Shown piece after piece: positions 43,784 through 52,793 of a DNA stretch of 64,000 bases (its first letter is position 1; each line of letters opens with the position of its first letter). This DNA is from an uncultured bacterium (lineage in GTDB: Bacteria > Verrucomicrobiota > Lentisphaeria > Victivallales > UBA1829), in NCBI GenBank assembly GCA_949292215.1, contig CASEYW010000123.1, positions 34,135 to 98,134 on the forward strand, read 5' to 3'. The notes under the pieces are model-generated. The model saw nothing but the letters and a program-made list of their open reading frames with translations. It did not search any database and had not been told where the DNA came from. Both the position numbers and the translations under genes were made by a program.

Positions 43784-46700
43784 TTATTGTCGTTTCAGAT
43801 GGTATACCAATGTTCCGCCTTTGAACATTCCCGTATCCGCCTTGAAAAAGAATTTGCCGTTTTTTACAGTTCCCCGGACCGATCCTAGTGGTTTGCCATC
43901 CGCATTCAATGCGTGAATCTGAAAATGATTTCCACTGTTCAGAGAAATATCGGCCGTTCCCCGTTGCAGCAGATAGGGAAGGCTTCCTTGTTCATAGATG
44001 ATTTTCGCATCCTGGGACATTTTCATGTTTGAATTGTTTTTATTGGTCAGGTGAAGCAGGAGAAGCGACGCGCTGTTTTCCAATTTTTTTCCGTCGAGAG
44101 AAAGAACGGAAATCGTTTGAAAGCTGGAAAGATTCTCTGCTTTCAAAAATTTTCCTTTCCCGCCACGGCCGGAATTTGCCGTAATGGATTCCGAATATGG
44201 AGAAGTCACGATAAGACTCTGGGGGAATTTTGAGTTCAAAATGATCTCATTGGTTTCACTAGACGCCACTCCTTGGCGGAGAGCGGTGTTCCATTTTTCC
44301 GCAACTGTTTTTTTCGGGATCTTTCCCAGGTGCCTGGCAACATCTGTCAGGAAATAATCCACGTCCTTGTGTCGCGTGTTCCAGACTGTGCCGATTTGTG
44401 AAATCAACCCGAGTTTCATGAAGTCCTGGGAAAAATAATTGCTGAATTCGGGTGTGAAGTTTTGCGGTCCGATCATTCCGGCAATTTTTGTGTTTGCCGC
44501 GGATACATCGCCCCGCAGAAACAGAACGGCAGTAATCCGGTCGGTCAACTGGGAGACGGGATCGCCAACGATATCGAAGCCATGCATAGCGCGGACTTGA
44601 TAAATCGAACGGGGGTCGTGAGACCAGGCAAACCGGAAAAGTCCATCCCAGTCCTGAAGAGCCGCATAACTTCCGATGAGCGGTCCTGCCTCGGAACGGT
44701 ACTGATTCGGATAGCAGTAATTGTATTCCGTCACCAGGAAGGGCAGACCGAAGATTCGGGTCGGCATCATCAGTGCCGGGAGTCGCGCAAAGCGTGCAAT
44801 CGCCGGTTGCTGATGATATTTTTTCGGGAACCCCCAGGCTTTTTTGATGAAACTCGGATGATCGTGATACAGATGATTGTCAACAAGATCAAACCTTGAA
44901 CGCAACTCTGTCTGAAGAGGCGTATATTCAAAATTGGAACTTGTCAGAAGAATCTTGGATTTCAATTCCTCCCTGACGAAACGTTTCATTTCAGAATATT
45001 CTTTCTGCTGAAGTTCCTGGAGAAATTGAATGAAACGAGGATCTTTTTCGGCTGCTTCGGCATTCAAATATCCATTTTTTTTCTTCCAGTCGTCAAAAAG
45101 AGAACGATACAATCTCTGTGTTTCCCGGTTTATGTTCCAATATTTTGCAATATAATCCTCATTGACCAGATTGGCACAGACAATCACCGGATCCTCTCCC
45201 CATGTCATGCCGGTATACGGATTCTGATGGGTCAACCACAAACGGACATACTCTTTCCAGTCCGCCATCAGTTCTTCAGAGACAGGAATCATTGCTTTGA
45301 AAAGGGATGGTGTTATTTTTTTGTCTTTCCATTCACGGGATGTATAAAAATCAATGGTGACATAAATTCCACGTTTTTTCAGTGCAGCCAGCAAATAATC
45401 CATGCGATCAAGAGCATCCGCTTTCAGGCAGAGTTTTGAATTGATCCGTTCGGTCATTCCTCCGTCCGCATGGTGAAAACGGACTGCATTATATCCTCTG
45501 CGCAGGAGTTCCTCTGCAAAACGTTCTGCAAACTCTTTTTTGATCCGGTTTGCACCGAAACAGAGATTGACTCCGAAGAGTCGCAACCGTTTCTGCGGAT
45601 TGTTTTCAAAACAGAGGGTTCCTTTCGGAGATACTTTGACCCGTCCGTACTTTCCCGCAGGAGCATCTGCCAGGAAAGAAAAGTCCAACGGACTGCCGGG
45701 GACAACCTGATTCTTGAACTCCATCGGAATCCAGGTCTTATCTTCCTGCCTGACAATCGTTTCCTGCTCCGGGATTCTGAAATGGACCGGTCGGCTCAAA
45801 AGAGAAACGGCGGGGATCATCCACATGGAATTCCTGTCCGTGATTTCCAGTTCAATGCTTGCAGGGGATTCTTTCTGCAATGTAAAAACGGACGCATAAA
45901 GTCCGATTTCTCCTTGGGGATTTTCCCCTTTCCAGGCGATTTCTCCATTCGGCAATGGCTCGCACCGCCACCAGTTCCCGATATCGGAAGCGTTTTTGAC
46001 AGAGATTTCTTCCTGTGTATCATCCTGATATTTCACTGTTATTTTTCCCAGTTTGGAACCACTCATACCGGGCCACGCCGATGCGTGAAGAAGTGCGATC
46101 GCTTTTGCTTTTGAACCGACCGGACAAGGAATTTTTGTTTTTCTCGGCAGTGTATGATCACGCCGTTCTCCTGCGAGAACGATTGTTCCGCGTCCTTTGT
46201 TCGTTGCCGGATCGACGATCTGGAATTCCAGACAGCCTTGTTTCAGGCGTCCAGCTTTTATCATATGCAGATCGTTCTCCGAACCTTGCGCAGTCCAGCC
46301 GCGGCAGGGCAGTTCCGGAGAATCCGCAAATCCGCGATTCATATGTTCCCGGATCTCCAGGGGAAATGATTTCGTGTTTTCTAAAGAAGCATTCAATTCA
46401 AGGTGAGCTGATTGGATCTTTCCATGCGCCGGAGAGAAGTAAAAACGCAATGTAAAATGCTTCTGATAAAAATGACGTTCATCCTGCACTGCGAAATTCA
46501 TGCCGTCTGGGGATGAAAGCGTCAGATAGCCTCCGGGCCGATATTCAAACGTGATTTCTTTCGCATTTTTTGCGGAATACGGATTCAATTTCTGATAGTT
46601 TTCCGGAAGCAGAATCTCTTTGCCGTCAACGATCAGTCTTCGGAAGGGAAGGGGGAGTGGGAAACCGGCAAAAACGGCGTTGAGTTGAGTCTCTTTTTTT

Positions 46701-47005
46701 AAAGCAATCGTCCATGTACAGGAAAACCCCCGTTCTTTTTTGTAAAACTTCTGGACAATTTCAGCTTTATTTCCGTCCACCTCCGCAACTCCGACGATCT
46801 GTTTTCCCCACGCGAAATCTGTCTCTTTGCAGTTCGACCATTTTTCCTGCTCAACCGGATGCCACTTCGAGGTATAAAGCACGATCCCCAGCGAAGTGTC
46901 CCCCAGCATGAGTTTCCCGTTTTTGTCAAAACCGATTTCATTGTGAAACGCGGCGGCAACTGCCGCATAGAATATTCCGCTTACTATCATGCACCATCGT
47001 TTCAT
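43784..47005 (-). CDS. Large secreted glycosidase, GH5/GH42-like (module H)
   Basis: The 1073-aa product starts with a signal peptide (MKRWCMIVSGIFYAAVAAA). The N-terminal 480 residues are beta-rich. A barrel then begins near RLRLFGVNLCFG, with probable acid/base Glu616 in ANLVNEDY and nucleophile Glu760 in FLVTEYNY. A small beta domain ends the chain. The barrel is paralogous to the 34369-38178 enzyme (both share the VNPYT/QNPYTGM and DPV-V blocks). AGAGG lies 6 bases before the ATG. It follows a pseudopilin with a 136-bp gap and precedes a GH42-like gene. Confidence 0.82.
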   Translation of the reverse strand: MKRWCMIVSGIFYAAVAAAFHNEIGFDKNGKLMLGDTSLGIVLYTSKWHPVEQEKWSNCKETDFAWGKQIVGVAEVDGNKAEIVQKFYKKERGFSCTWTIALKKETQLNAVFAGFPLPLPFRRLIVDGKEILLPENYQKLNPYSAKNAKEITFEYRPGGYLTLSSPDGMNFAVQDERHFYQKHFTLRFYFSPAHGKIQSAHLELNASLENTKSFPLEIREHMNRGFADSPELPCRGWTAQGSENDLHMIKAGRLKQGCLEFQIVDPATNKGRGTIVLAGERRDHTLPRKTKIPCPVGSKAKAIALLHASAWPGMSGSKLGKITVKYQDDTQEEISVKNASDIGNWWRCEPLPNGEIAWKGENPQGEIGLYASVFTLQKESPASIELEITDRNSMWMIPAVSLLSRPVHFRIPEQETIVRQEDKTWIPMEFKNQVVPGSPLDFSFLADAPAGKYGRVKVSPKGTLCFENNPQKRLRLFGVNLCFGANRIKKEFAERFAEELLRRGYNAVRFHHADGGMTERINSKLCLKADALDRMDYLLAALKKRGIYVTIDFYTSREWKDKKITPSLFKAMIPVSEELMADWKEYVRLWLTHQNPYTGMTWGEDPVIVCANLVNEDYIAKYWNINRETQRLYRSLFDDWKKKNGYLNAEAAEKDPRFIQFLQELQQKEYSEMKRFVREELKSKILLTSSNFEYTPLQTELRSRFDLVDNHLYHDHPSFIKKAWGFPKKYHQQPAIARFARLPALMMPTRIFGLPFLVTEYNYCYPNQYRSEAGPLIGSYAALQDWDGLFRFAWSHDPRSIYQVRAMHGFDIVGDPVSQLTDRITAVLFLRGDVSAANTKIAGMIGPQNFTPEFSNYFSQDFMKLGLISQIGTVWNTRHKDVDYFLTDVARHLGKIPKKTVAEKWNTALRQGVASSETNEIILNSKFPQSLIVTSPYSESITANSGRGGKGKFLKAENLSSFQTISVLSLDGKKLENSASLLLLHLTNKNNSNMKMSQDAKIIYEQGSLPYLLQRGTADISLNSGNHFQIHALNADGKPLGSVRGTVKNGKFFFKADTGMFKGGTLVYHLKRQ

Positions 47006-47141
47006 ATAGAACCTCTTTCTGTTTATTTGATTTTCAAAAGGAATCCTTCCACGTGAATTGTATGGAATCCGGCGAAGGATGAATTTCCACAGGATTTCGT
47101 CTCCAGACGGAATCCCGGAGAAGGGGCGCGCAGACCCCAGC

Positions 47142-47891
47142 CTAGAATGTAGCGGTTCCCCAGAACTCCCCGTTCGGACTGTAGATGTTTTCCGGACAAA
47201 GACTGTATGGAACCAGTTTCACATGACCATCCAGAAACACAACATTGATTCCGGATCTGCTGTGATGCCTCCATGCCCATGCACCTGAAGAGATCAAAAG
47301 GTTTGCTCTTTCCCGGACAGCCAGGGTCGCCCACTGGCCTTTATAATCCATATCCATGAAAAACGCGCGTTCTGATGGCCGTTTGTACTGAGTGATCAAC
47401 CGTTCCTTAACCGTCCACGGCGAAGATCCTCCGCCTACAGCGGAAATTGCCCTGAAATTTGCTCCATAATTTTGGGCAGGGTATTCATTGGGACGCCCCC
47501 CTTCTGGAAAAACATAATGGGCAGAAGGACAGAAAAATGGAGCAAAAGGTTTGTTTTCATTTTTATTCCAGTGCGAACCGTCTTTCACGTTAATCTTCGG
47601 ATTTGCATAGAAAAAGAGAACATCATGTGGTTTTCCTTTTCCTGTGTTCTCAGCATACGTCGGCAACCGGTCGGCATTGTCCCCCAAATACATCGGCAGA
47701 AAACTTCCGATTTGTTTCAAGTTGTTCGCACAGGAGAGGTCTCTTGCTTTTTCCCTTGCCTGATTCAGAGCGGGAAGAAGAAGTGCTGCAAGAATTGCTA
47801 TGATTGCAATAACAACAAGAAGTTCTATCAAAGTAAAACAAATGACCTTGGATCTTCTCATTTTTTCTTCGTAGCCGGATTCGTTCTGCAT
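47142..47891 (-). CDS. Pseudopilin-like protein with prepilin N-terminus (module H)
   Basis: The 249-aa product has a 19-residue leader, then [17 protein letters not shown] and LLPAL. The residue before the helix Phe is Cys, not Gly. The family cysteines are in DLSC and FCPSA, and RHH with DGHV closes the pattern. I chose the ATG at 47891 because AAGGAGA lies 5 bases upstream; an ATG at 47906 overlaps the regulator stop. It begins 11 bases after that stop, so it is expressed with the regulator. Confidence 0.88.
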   Translation of the reverse strand: MQNESGYEEKMRRSKVICFTLIELLVVIAIIAILAALLLPALNQAREKARDLSCANNLKQIGSFLPMYLGDNADRLPTYAENTGKGKPHDVLFFYANPKINVKDGSHWNKNENKPFAPFFCPSAHYVFPEGGRPNEYPAQNYGANFRAISAVGGGSSPWTVKERLITQYKRPSERAFFMDMDYKGQWATLAVRERANLLISSGAWAWRHHSRSGINVVFLDGHVKLVPYSLCPENIYSPNGEFWGTATF

Positions 47892-47902
47892 ACATTCTCC
47901 TT

Positions 47903-49300
47903 TCATTTATAAAGATTCTTACAGACCTTTTTGATATCCATCCGCTGAAGTGTTTCTTTCAGGGGGGCGTTGAAAAAACGGTAGTTTTCAAGAAAGATGG
48001 AAAGCATTACTTTCTGAGGCAGAGCAAACAGATCGGAGTCATAAAAGACATGATCGGAGTCTCCCGGAATGAAATTGGCTGCATCCGGGGTCACGTTCCA
48101 GCGGTAGTCAGAGGGTTGAACCAGCCTGTTCGGGGAAACGTTGCCGGTTTCTGAGCAAAGAGCGATCTGGAACTCCCGGGAAACCATGATTTTCATCAAC
48201 TCCCAGACACGTTTTCTTTCGTCAATCCGGATGTCATGCCGGAAAAACGCCCGAAGCGAGGATGGTCCCACCAGAACGATCTTTTCCCCCAGGCGGTTTC
48301 TGTAAGCGACAATTCCCAAGTGGTCTACCGCCTTTTCGGGATGACTCTGCGAATGATTCTGTACGGTGATCCAGCTTCCGACGGAGAACGACAACACAGC
48401 CCCGTTCCGATAAAAATTTCTGGAAGCGGGAGAATCTGGCGTTAAGAACTCCATCTCGTCCACGATCCGGAAAAAGCGTTCCCCTTCCGGTGTGTTGAAC
48501 ATCGGCTCCTCTCCTTCATACTTTTCTTTGGAATACGGCAGAAGAGCCAGAAGCACTGAAAAGAACGATTGAATCAGAAACCATGAGGCTTTCGTGTAAT
48601 CCATTGATGCCGGGGTCAGGTGTTTCTTCCGGCATTTCCGGACAAAGTCATCCCACCAGAGAAAGTCGCCTGTCAGTTGTTCCGGTTCATATCCGACTTC
48701 GGAGAGTAATTTTTGATTGACTCCCATCTGGTAGACAACTTCCAGAAATGGAAGAGCATAGTCATAGGAATGTCCCGGCACCGGCTTCAGCTCCGACATA
48801 ACTTTTTTATAATCAGGAAATTGAGAGAGAAGTGCCGGAGGAAGCATCGGGAGATTTTCATTCACGTAGCTTGTAGAGAGAACCGCCGCATACCGTTCCT
48901 GCATTTTCCGCCGCATTCCCGGATCCAGAATTGCCGATGCGTTGCAGAATTCAAACTCAATATTCAATTCCGCCTGGTCGGTATACTGTTTCAGCAGTTC
49001 ATGAAACCGTTCAAACGATAGCATGCTCGGTGCGATACAGACCAGAACGGTCAGTGGCTTGTTCCCGCAGAGATAGGAACCGCTCCCCCGACGGGTTTCA
49101 ATGAGTCCTTCCCGAGAAAGAGCTGAAAGAATCCTTGAAACAGTCATATAGCTGATATCGAACATCTCCATCAATTCTTTGATGGACGGAAGTTTTGCAC
49201 CGGGTTTTAATTTCCCCGAGACAATCTGTTTTTCCAGCCAGGACTTCACATTCGACAACGGAGTCTTTTTTGTTTTTTCTTTCGGCATGAATGAACTCAT
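47903..49300 (-). CDS. GntR helix-turn-helix fused to a solute-binding-protein-like domain
   Basis: The 465-aa product has a GntR winged helix ([37 protein letters not shown]) at about 15-80. About 380 residues follow that resemble family 1 ABC sugar-binding proteins rather than Lac[37 protein letters not shown] and [14 protein letters not shown]. It has no signal peptide, so this binding domain is a cytoplasmic sensor. The ATG at 49300 is inferred because the promoter start site lies near 49322; the ATG at 49288 is an alternative. It heads the operon with pseudopilin, secreted glycosidase and GH42-like enzyme. Confidence 0.85.
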   Translation of the reverse strand: MSSFMPKEKTKKTPLSNVKSWLEKQIVSGKLKPGAKLPSIKELMEMFDISYMTVSRILSALSREGLIETRRGSGSYLCGNKPLTVLVCIAPSMLSFERFHELLKQYTDQAELNIEFEFCNASAILDPGMRRKMQERYAAVLSTSYVNENLPMLPPALLSQFPDYKKVMSELKPVPGHSYDYALPFLEVVYQMGVNQKLLSEVGYEPEQLTGDFLWWDDFVRKCRKKHLTPASMDYTKASWFLIQSFFSVLLALLPYSKEKYEGEEPMFNTPEGERFFRIVDEMEFLTPDSPASRNFYRNGAVLSFSVGSWITVQNHSQSHPEKAVDHLGIVAYRNRLGEKIVLVGPSSLRAFFRHDIRIDERKRVWELMKIMVSREFQIALCSETGNVSPNRLVQPSDYRWNVTPDAANFIPGDSDHVFYDSDLFALPQKVMLSIFLENYRFFNAPLKETLQRMDIKKVCKNLYK

Positions 49301-49307
49301 TTCTTCC

Positions 49308-49327
49308 AAAGTTATATATTTAACTTT
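49308..49327. promoter_or_regulatory. Operator candidate: AAAGTTA-N6-TAACTTT
   Basis: A perfect inverted repeat with 7-bp arms sits between the -10 box and the start codon of the GntR fusion gene, covering the expected transcription start. It fits autorepression by the encoded protein. Confidence 0.65.
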
Positions 49328-49328
49328 A

Positions 49329-49357
49329 ATTATAGCATATTCCCTTGAAAATGTCAA
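49329..49357 (-). promoter_or_regulatory. Perfect-consensus promoter of module H
   Basis: On the minus strand, TTGACA (49357-49352) and TATAAT (49334-49329) are separated by exactly 17 bases. Confidence 0.85.
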
Positions 49358-49365
49358 GAGGGGAA

Positions 49366-49816
49366 TTGTTGCTCACGATGTTTTTTTCCGGTTTTGCGCT
49401 GTTTGCAAAACAGTTCGCAGCCATCCTGCCGGATCATCGTTCTGAGTTTTACAATCCAGCAGCATTGGAATTCCGCGCAGATTCCGGAGAATGGGAAAAC
49501 GGGATTTTCCCTGTTCCCCGGAGGGCTTGGCAAAGGACTTTATTGCTCAATACATGTTTCCGGGATTGAGGGTATGAACCGTTTTCCAGCAGCAATGATT
49601 TCTGATGGCGGTTTCTGGCTGCCGGAGGGGAATGTTGACTTTTCCTGTGTTTCTTCTTTCGTTCTATGCGGGACCCGATTGCGGGGAAGCAGCGCTTTCT
49701 TTTTCATTTCATTCAATTCGGAGTCCCTGAAATGTGTGTGCTGCCATGGATTGCAACCGGACGGGTGGTTCCAGCATGGAAAAGCGATTGAATATTGTGG
49801 GAATCGTTTCTCTTGA
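49366..49816 (+). pseudogene. Possible decayed exported protein gene
   Basis: Downstream of an AGAGGGG site, one frame gives a signal-like start (LLTMFFSGFALFAKQFA) and then EFYNPAALEFRADSGEWENG. It hits a TGA near 49569. The next frame carries on with GLGKGLYCSIHVSGIEG and MISDGGFWLPEGNVDFSC to 49816. The two parts read as one protein interrupted by a frameshift, facing a regulator gene. The family is not recognised, and a chance reading cannot be excluded. The rest of this gap has no other feature. Confidence 0.3.
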
Positions 49817-49822
49817 AGAGAA

Positions 49823-51574
49823 TTAATAAGCGCTCCACTCCGGTTTTACGGAAAAGATTTTTTTCAATTCTTCTTCACGATATTTCGGGGTGCGGTCAAA
49901 ATGATAGATTCCGTTTTGTTCCTGTTCCACATCGGTAAGTTGTGTATAACAGTATCCGGCGAGTCCGCAGTTGATAACGGTTTGTGTCAGGGCTTTCATC
50001 ATGGAAAGAGCTTTTTCCGGAGAGTCTGCGGGGATTCCATAGCCCCAGGTATTGTCTTCCGTGTTTTTCTTTTCGGGGATAAAGGTTATGCCGCCGAATT
50101 CATCCAGGAGAAATGGCTGTCCATGCCATGCCTGCATTTCTATTTCAGGCTTATACATGAAAACGGGCTTGCGTGCAAGCTGTTCCGCCAGCGCAGCGGC
50201 GTCCTGTGTATAATTGTGAACGGTCCAGAGATCGGTTTTGGAATGGATCAGGCCGCTGGTATCGTTGACCGGACGCGACGGATCAATGGAACGGGTCAGG
50301 TCATAGATATCGGCGATGAAACGCAGATGTTCGGCAACGTCGAGAGGCTTGTTGCGCTCGTTGAACGGAGTCCATGCAACGATGGAAGGATGATTCAGAT
50401 CTCTGCTGACAGCTGCGCGCCATTGAGGAAAATAGTCCCTGAACGCATGGTAACAGTCCACCTGTTTCACGGTAAACTGCTGCCAGAATCCGATCCCCCA
50501 GTCTGGAAATTCACCCCAGGTCAGGAAGCCGAGGCGATCGGCATGATAATGATAGCGTTCATCGAACACTTTCTGATGCAGTCTGGCTCCGTTGAACCCG
50601 GCTTGCATCGCAAGTTCGATATCATGGCGGATTGCGTCTTCATCAGGCGCGGTCCAGATTCCATCCGGATAAAATCCCTGATCCAGTACAAAACGCAAAA
50701 AGATTGGACGGTTGTTCAGGAAGCATCTTCCCTCTTCCACATGGAATTTACGCAGTCCCGCATAAGATGTTACTTTGTCGATTTCATGTCCGGACGCATC
50801 CATCACAGTATAAGAAATATCGTAAAGGAACGGAGTCAGCGGCGACCACTCTTTCGGATTTTCAAGTGTCATGGCGATTGCTCCGCCTTCCGCGCATGGG
50901 ACAATCCGTTCTCCGACGCATGAATTCCCATCATAGATGCCGATCCGCAGGCGATTCTCCTTGCGAATCTTGCGGAACGAGGGGCGGAACATAAAAGTTC
51001 CGCCATCGTAATCCGGAATGATTGTGCAGGAACGCAGTCCTTCGGAAGAAACCGGTTCCAGCCAGACATCGCTCCAAATTCCTGTTGTTCTGGTATAATT
51101 GGCTTTTTCATTGGCATAAGAGGGAGACTGCTTCCCGAAACATTGAATGTGACTTCTGATGTGATCGACCGCGCAGACAACCAGATCATGCCTTTTCCCC
51201 GCCGAGAGCAGGTCGGTTACATCCAGTTCAAAAGAGACCGCTCCTCCAGTATGCTTCCCGGCGGAGATTCCGTTGATAAACACTTCACATTCATAATCGA
51301 CTCCTCCGAAATGAAGGATGATCTCTTTTCCCTTCCATGCTTCCGGAGGCGTAAATCGGCAATGATACCAGATGCAATTGATAAAATCCGTATGCTCCAT
51401 TCCGGAAAGCCTGCTCTCCGGACAGAAAGGAATCCGGATCGCGGTGTCAAACCCTTTGGAAGAGGCAAATCCCTGTTCCATGCCGCTTTCCGCATTGTCA
51501 ATGGAACAGCTCCAAGTTCCGTTCAGGGAGAGCCATTCGGAGCGTTTGAACTGTGGACGGGGATAACTGTTCAT
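49823..51574 (-). CDS. GH2 beta-glycosidase
   Basis: The 583-aa product lacks a signal peptide. It has the GH2 order: a jelly-roll sugar-binding domain (LNGTWSCSIDN, GGVDYECEVFINGISAGKH), an immunoglobulin-like domain, and a barrel with acid/base Glu406 in TPFNERN and nucleophile Glu492 in LLDEFGG. Beta-galactosidase, beta-glucuronidase and beta-mannosidase all fit. AAGGA lies 7 bases before the ATG. It has its own promoter with a direct repeat that matches the one at the divergent sialidase operon, so both are probably controlled by the AraC gene between them. Confidence 0.88.
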   Translation of the reverse strand: MNSYPRPQFKRSEWLSLNGTWSCSIDNAESGMEQGFASSKGFDTAIRIPFCPESRLSGMEHTDFINCIWYHCRFTPPEAWKGKEIILHFGGVDYECEVFINGISAGKHTGGAVSFELDVTDLLSAGKRHDLVVCAVDHIRSHIQCFGKQSPSYANEKANYTRTTGIWSDVWLEPVSSEGLRSCTIIPDYDGGTFMFRPSFRKIRKENRLRIGIYDGNSCVGERIVPCAEGGAIAMTLENPKEWSPLTPFLYDISYTVMDASGHEIDKVTSYAGLRKFHVEEGRCFLNNRPIFLRFVLDQGFYPDGIWTAPDEDAIRHDIELAMQAGFNGARLHQKVFDERYHYHADRLGFLTWGEFPDWGIGFWQQFTVKQVDCYHAFRDYFPQWRAAVSRDLNHPSIVAWTPFNERNKPLDVAEHLRFIADIYDLTRSIDPSRPVNDTSGLIHSKTDLWTVHNYTQDAAALAEQLARKPVFMYKPEIEMQAWHGQPFLLDEFGGITFIPEKKNTEDNTWGYGIPADSPEKALSMMKALTQTVINCGLAGYCYTQLTDVEQEQNGIYHFDRTPKYREEELKKIFSVKPEWSAY

Positions 51575-51657
51575 ATTCTTTTTCCTTTTCTTTCGTTACC
51601 GGATTTTTTCCGGCGCGACTGGATTGGATATGAAAAACACGACCGGTTTTTCTGCAA

Positions 51658-51686
51658 AATATAGCAGTTTCTCAAGAGTAGGGCAA
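51658..51686 (-). promoter_or_regulatory. Promoter of the GH2 gene
   Basis: On the minus strand, -35 TTGCCC (51686-51681) and -10 TATATT (51663-51658) are separated by 17 bases, downstream of the AraC gene stop. Confidence 0.6.
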
Positions 51687-51723
51687 CGATATTTTTTTTA
51701 CAGAGGACGAGAGTTTTTTAACA
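51687..51723 (-). promoter_or_regulatory. AraC-site direct repeat touching the GH2 promoter -35
   Basis: On the minus strand, TGTTAAAAAACTCTCG (51723-51708) and TGTAAAAAAAATATCG (51702-51687) repeat with a 21-bp offset. The second copy ends directly at the -35 box. The pair matches the consensus of the sialidase-side sites. Confidence 0.65.
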
Positions 51724-51726
51724 GAA

Positions 51727-52578
51727 TCATTTTTTGGCGCGTCGAAGCTGTTCCCTGTATTCTCCCGGAGAACAATGAAAATTCCGTCTGAAGCATCTGC
51801 AGAAATAGTTGAGATAAGAAAAACCGCAAGCCTCCGATACTGCGCTTACGGATAAATCTGTCTCACTCAAAAGGTGAACTGCTTTCTGAATGCGGATCTG
51901 AATCAGATAGTCGCGGAATGTCATGCCTGCATGTTTTTTGACAAGCCGCAGCAGCCGAGCCGAATGGATCCCCGCCGCGGCAGCGAAATCCTCTCTTGCC
52001 AGATTCAAATTGCAGTTCAGATCGACAACATCTGCAAGACGTTCCCATTCGATCTCGTCCCTCGGCCGGATTGCGGAACCGCTTTCCAGATCCGTCAGAA
52101 TGCTGAACAGCAGCGCACGCATCAGAAAACACACTCCCTGATTTTCCGGAGGAGCAAAAAGCAGTGCCGATAACGTTTGAGCACCCCATCGGGATTGCGG
52201 ATGATCGGTATAATAAACTGCATCGGGTTGGAGCGGCGGAGCTGTTATGCCGTCGTGACAGATATAAACGATCCGCATCGTTTCCGCTTTGAATGAAACA
52301 GAGATCATCGAATGTTCCGAATCCCACACTTCCTTTGTCCAGCCAAACGGACGGACCAGCAGCACTTCCCCCGGGGTCAGAAACACTTCCTGAATACGGT
52401 TTTCCGAGGCAAATGCAATATGCTTTTTTCCGGATAACGGCATAAGCAGCCGTACATTGGACGTATTCTGCGCCTGATATGGCGGAAGCGGCGATGTCGT
52501 TCCGAAAAAAACTCGGCGGATTGCCATCTCCGCTCCCTTTTTCAACGGTCCGGCCAATTCACAAGGAGCCCTGCCCAT
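51727..52578 (-). CDS. AraC-family transcriptional regulator
   Basis: The 283-aa product has a cupin-like sensor half (VRLLMPLSGKKHIAF, VFLTPGEVLLVRPFGWTKE). A C-terminal double helix-turn-helix follows at about 180-278, with LAREDFAAAAGIHSARLLRL, VSAVSEACGFSYLNYFCRCF and CSPGEYRE. The ATG at 52578 has AAGGA 9 bases upstream; an ATG at 52527 with GGGAG is also possible. It lies between the GH2 gene and the divergent sialidase operon. The 21-bp direct repeats at both flanking promoters are its probable sites, as an activator. Confidence 0.88.
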   Translation of the reverse strand: MGRAPCELAGPLKKGAEMAIRRVFFGTTSPLPPYQAQNTSNVRLLMPLSGKKHIAFASENRIQEVFLTPGEVLLVRPFGWTKEVWDSEHSMISVSFKAETMRIVYICHDGITAPPLQPDAVYYTDHPQSRWGAQTLSALLFAPPENQGVCFLMRALLFSILTDLESGSAIRPRDEIEWERLADVVDLNCNLNLAREDFAAAAGIHSARLLRLVKKHAGMTFRDYLIQIRIQKAVHLLSETDLSVSAVSEACGFSYLNYFCRCFRRNFHCSPGEYREQLRRAKK

Positions 52579-52612
52579 AATCTGTCGTCCTTTTTCTCCT
52601 TTTCCCGGGAAT

Positions 52613-52641
52613 AATTTATTCCAGTGGCGGAAGCATTGCAA
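52613..52641 (-). promoter_or_regulatory. Promoter of the 52578 AraC gene
   Basis: On the minus strand, -35 TTGCAA (52641-52636) and -10 TAAATT (52618-52613) are separated by 17 bases. Confidence 0.5.
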
Positions 52642-52676
52642 ATTTCTGAAAATGGATTTTTCTCTTTTTTTGACAG

Positions 52677-52713
52677 TGTTAAAACTTTATCATGAAACAG
52701 TAAAATTTTATCG
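52677..52713 (+). promoter_or_regulatory. AraC-site direct repeat touching the sialidase operon -35
   Basis: TGTTAAAACTTTATCA (52677-52692) and CAGTAAAATTTTATCG (52698-52713) repeat with a 21-bp offset, and the second ends at the -35 box. Together with the GH2-side pair the consensus is about TGTTAAAAnnnTATCG. Confidence 0.7.
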
Positions 52714-52742
52714 TTGAGCATTCCTGGCTTTCCTGATATATT
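52714..52742 (+). promoter_or_regulatory. Promoter of the sialidase operon
   Basis: A -35 TTGAGC (52714-52719) and -10 TATATT (52737-52742) are separated by 17 bases, 51 bases before the ATG. Confidence 0.6.
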
Positions 52743-52793
52743 GATTCGTAGAAACCGTTTTCAGAAGATAGCATTTATTTACAGGATTTTTTC

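Noticed and set aside
47094..47113. A near-palindrome around CGTCT-CC-AGACG between pseudopilin and glycosidase of module H
   Set aside because: There is no T run and no link to a promoter; it is probably chance or only an RNA hairpin.
49808..49822. The palindrome TTCTCTTGAAGAGAA after the GH2 stop as a terminator
   Set aside because: The loop would be too small and no T run follows, so I do not call termination.
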